DNA of 22,622 nucleotides from Eggerthellaceae bacterium UBA3686. GTDB taxonomy: Bacteria > Actinomycetota > Coriobacteriia > Coriobacteriales > Eggerthellaceae. Position numbers and translations under genes: made by a program. Position 1 is the first letter of the stretch. The number at the start of each line of letters is the position of its first letter. The notes under the pieces are model-generated. The model did not search any database. It worked only from the letters and a program-made list of their open reading frames with translations, and was not told the origin of the DNA. Location: assembly GCA_002371495.1 (NCBI GenBank), contig DFIX01000012.1, forward strand, positions 7,231 to 29,852. The letters are read 5' to 3'. Positions 21,097 to 22,622 of the stretch are shown here, piece after piece.

Positions 21097-22299
21097 CTAA
21101 GCAAGCACGTCGGCCATGCGTTCCAGGGCCTCTTTCACCTTGTGGGTGGGAAGCGCCACGTTCATGCGAATGTGGCAAGGGCCATGGAACATGCGCCCGT
21201 CCTGAACCGTCACGCCTACGTCCCAAAGCGCTTGCTCGAGCTCGTCGATGGTCCTGCCACGCTTGGCGCACCACTCGGTGCAGTCGACGAAAATCATATA
21301 GGTACCCTGTGGGCGAGCCGCTTCGAGCCCGGGTGTTGCATCGATGAAATCGCAGGCGAGCGCCGCGTTGCGGGCAAGCACGTGCGTCAGCTCGTCGACC
21401 CAGGCGGCACCTTCGGGGCTGTAGCCGCCGATGAGGGCATGCATCGAAAGAACGTTGAGGTCGTTGTAATACGACGAATTGCCCTGCGCGTACAGGCGCT
21501 CGTGCAGTCGCGGGTTGAAGACGATGTCGTAGCTGCCGATGAGGCCCGCGAGGTTGAAGGTCTTCGAAGGAGCGTTGAGCGTGATCGTACGCATGCGCGC
21601 GTCGTCGCTTACCGTATGGAAAGGCATGTGCTTGGCATCGCCAAGGACCAAGTCGGACCAGATTTCGTCGGCAACCACCACCACGTCGTGCTCGGCGAAG
21701 ACCTCGGCGGCACGCTCGAGCTCCCATTTCTCCCAGACGCGCCCGCAGGGGTTGTAGGGCGAGCACATAACGGCCAGGCCGATCTTCTCGCGTTCGATGC
21801 GCTGCGACATGTCGTCGTAGTCCATGCGCCACACGCCCTTCTCGTCGCGTACGAGCGGGCTGCATTCGGGTTGGCGCCCGCAGCGGTTGATCGCGTTCGT
21901 GAAGCCGATGTAGGTGGGGCTGTGAACGAGGACTTTGTCACCCGGTGCAGTGAAGGCACCGCAAGCCGAAGCCAGCCCGCCAAGCACCCCGTTCTGGTAC
22001 CCGATGTGATGCGGCTCGAGCCCTTCGACGCCATGGCGCGTCTTCTGCCAGTTGATGATCGCATCGTAATACGCTTTCGATGGCATGAAGTACCCGAACG
22101 CCGGATGCTGGGCGCGCTCGATGATGGCCTTCACAACGCTCGGTGCCGTAGGGAAGTTCATGTCGGCGACCCACATGGGAATGGCATCGTAGCCTTCCTT
22201 TGGGGCTCCTGGCGCAAACCCGCCCGGCATGCCAAGGGACTCAACGGCCATGGCGTCTTTGCCGACGCGGTCGAGCATCGTTTCGAAATCGAACTGCAT
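21097..22299 (-). CDS. patB: PatB/MalY-family PLP-dependent aminotransferase / cystathionine beta-lyase
   Basis: The 400-residue fold-type I PLP enzyme has PMWVADMNFPTAP near the start, typical of MalY/PatB, then HSPTYIGF, CSPYNPCGRVW, VVADEIWSDL and the PLP lysine K246 in NAPSKTFNLAGL. GPCHIRMNVALP near the end holds the substrate-carboxylate arginine. Family members cleave C-S bonds of cystathionine or cysteine conjugates, or act as aminotransferases. The reaction here cannot be fixed from sequence. I chose ATG 22299, preceded by AAAGGGG and matching the family's N-terminus. A longer start at 22344 adds 15 atypical residues. It is convergent with the helicase gene; an A6 tract (T6 on its strand, 21090-21085) follows its stop. 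Confidence 0.92.
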   Translation of the reverse strand: MQFDFETMLDRVGKDAMAVESLGMPGGFAPGAPKEGYDAIPMWVADMNFPTAPSVVKAIIERAQHPAFGYFMPSKAYYDAIINWQKTRHGVEGLEPHHIGYQNGVLGGLASACGAFTAPGDKVLVHSPTYIGFTNAINRCGRQPECSPLVRDEKGVWRMDYDDMSQRIEREKIGLAVMCSPYNPCGRVWEKWELERAAEVFAEHDVVVVADEIWSDLVLGDAKHMPFHTVSDDARMRTITLNAPSKTFNLAGLIGSYDIVFNPRLHERLYAQGNSSYYNDLNVLSMHALIGGYSPEGAAWVDELTHVLARNAALACDFIDATPGLEAARPQGTYMIFVDCTEWCAKRGRTIDELEQALWDVGVTVQDGRMFHGPCHIRMNVALPTHKVKEALERMADVLA

Positions 22300-22396
22300 G
22301 TGGCGCCCCTTTCGTGCGGTGCGGCGTATCGTCATGTCCCCCATTATCCGCCGCTCTTGCCCATTTAGCTATTCACGCATTCGATAACGCGTTCCA

Positions 22397-22426
22397 AATA
22401 CCATCTGGGGACGGCTCCCCATTTTG
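22397..22426. repeat. Decayed GGGGAC palindrome
   Basis: GGGGA-CGGC-TCCCC (22407-22420) pairs over 5-6 bp. The left flank AAATACCATCTGGGGAC resembles the AAATAACCATTTGGGGAC arm of the perfect copy at 17636, but the right arm no longer matches. It is read as a degenerate member of the same family. Confidence 0.6.
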
Positions 22427-22449
22427 CCAGCTTCCGATCCGTCCCACCG

Positions 22450-22557
22450 CGAATGCGCAGGTAGGGGCGCGCATTCGCTTGGCTTCGCCTAACATTGGAA
22501 TATTTGGAAGAAGGTGGCTGCAGAATCGCTCATGTCACGCCCCTACCTGCGCATTCG
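22450..22557 (+). repeat. 108-bp palindromic element, copy C
   Basis: Arms 22450-22469 (CGAATGCGCAGGTAGGGGCG) and 22538-22557 are perfect 20-bp complements. The 68-nt core has CGCATTCGCTTGGCTTCGCC and GTGGCTGCAGAATCGCTC, ending CAT/ATG. TCCCACCGCG just before the arm also precedes copy D in element orientation, so the conserved unit may extend about 8-10 bp further left. Confidence 0.93.
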
Positions 22558-22622
22558 TTTCGTTGTCAGATTGGCGGCATCGGCGGCGCCTCAAAGACAG
22601 CGGAGCGTTTCCGCAGGCGGGG
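22558..22622. other. Right window edge, no feature seen
   Basis: The last 65 bp show no open frame, promoter or repeat that I can support. Confidence 0.4.

Noticed and set aside
19877..21865. 662-residue minus-strand frame across the helicase and aminotransferase ends
   Set aside because: It spans two well-supported genes in the wrong frame and has no recognisable domain.
21142..22368. 408-residue plus-strand frame opposite patB
   Set aside because: Antisense shadow; the PLP enzyme motifs are on the minus strand.

Overview
This is a GC-rich bacterial chromosome window, probably from an anaerobic, gut-type actinomycete of the class Coriobacteriia (Eggerthellaceae-like). I infer this from base composition, gene content (FeoAB, LarE, CytX with a THI box, rhamnose genes, and an Fe-S plus flavoprotein pair) and the abundance of intergenic palindromes. 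No rRNA, tRNA, CRISPR array or transposase gene is visible, and the genus is not proven.

Layout. The left edge holds the 5' part of a FeoA-FeoB fusion gene (minus). It is divergent from a TPP-riboswitch-controlled hydroxymethylpyrimidine permease (cytX). Next come a small four-cysteine TSCPD protein (minus), larE (plus), a cyclophilin-type lipoprotein (minus), a small unknown protein, and a fused glutamate-cysteine ligase / class I glutamine amidotransferase-like hydrolase (plus). A two-gene redox unit follows (CCG-domain Fe-S protein and FAD oxidoreductase, plus). From about 10.1 to 17.4 kb there is a minus-strand sugar cluster: MFS transporter, rhamnulose-1-phosphate aldolase (rhaD), rhamnulokinase (rhaB), an L-arabinose/L-fucose-isomerase-family enzyme and a LacI-family regulator. 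After this lie arylamine N-acetyltransferase (minus), a PcrA/UvrD helicase (plus) and a PatB/MalY aminotransferase (minus).

How the genes work together. The sugar cluster makes a coherent L-rhamnose route: import, isomerisation, phosphorylation and aldol cleavage. No RhaA-type isomerase is visible, so the AraA/FucI-family enzyme probably does that step. The LacI-family regulator has an operator-like site at its own promoter, and two matching sites sit at the isomerase promoter. Together these suggest a self-contained regulon.

Most unusual content. The intergenic DNA is full of long inverted repeats. The best case is a family of four elements, each about 108 bp (6871-6978, 12562-12669 inverted, 14229-14336, 22450-22557). 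They share a conserved 66-68-nt core flanked by 20-21-nt arms. The arm sequence differs between copies while complementarity is kept, and several core positions also change in a compensatory way. A second family of short palindromes is centred on GGGAC-N-GTCCC (3363-3439, 17636-17672, and a decayed copy near 22397-22426). It shows the same pattern of conserved centre and variable but paired outer arms. I know of no description of the 108-bp family, but I could not search for one.
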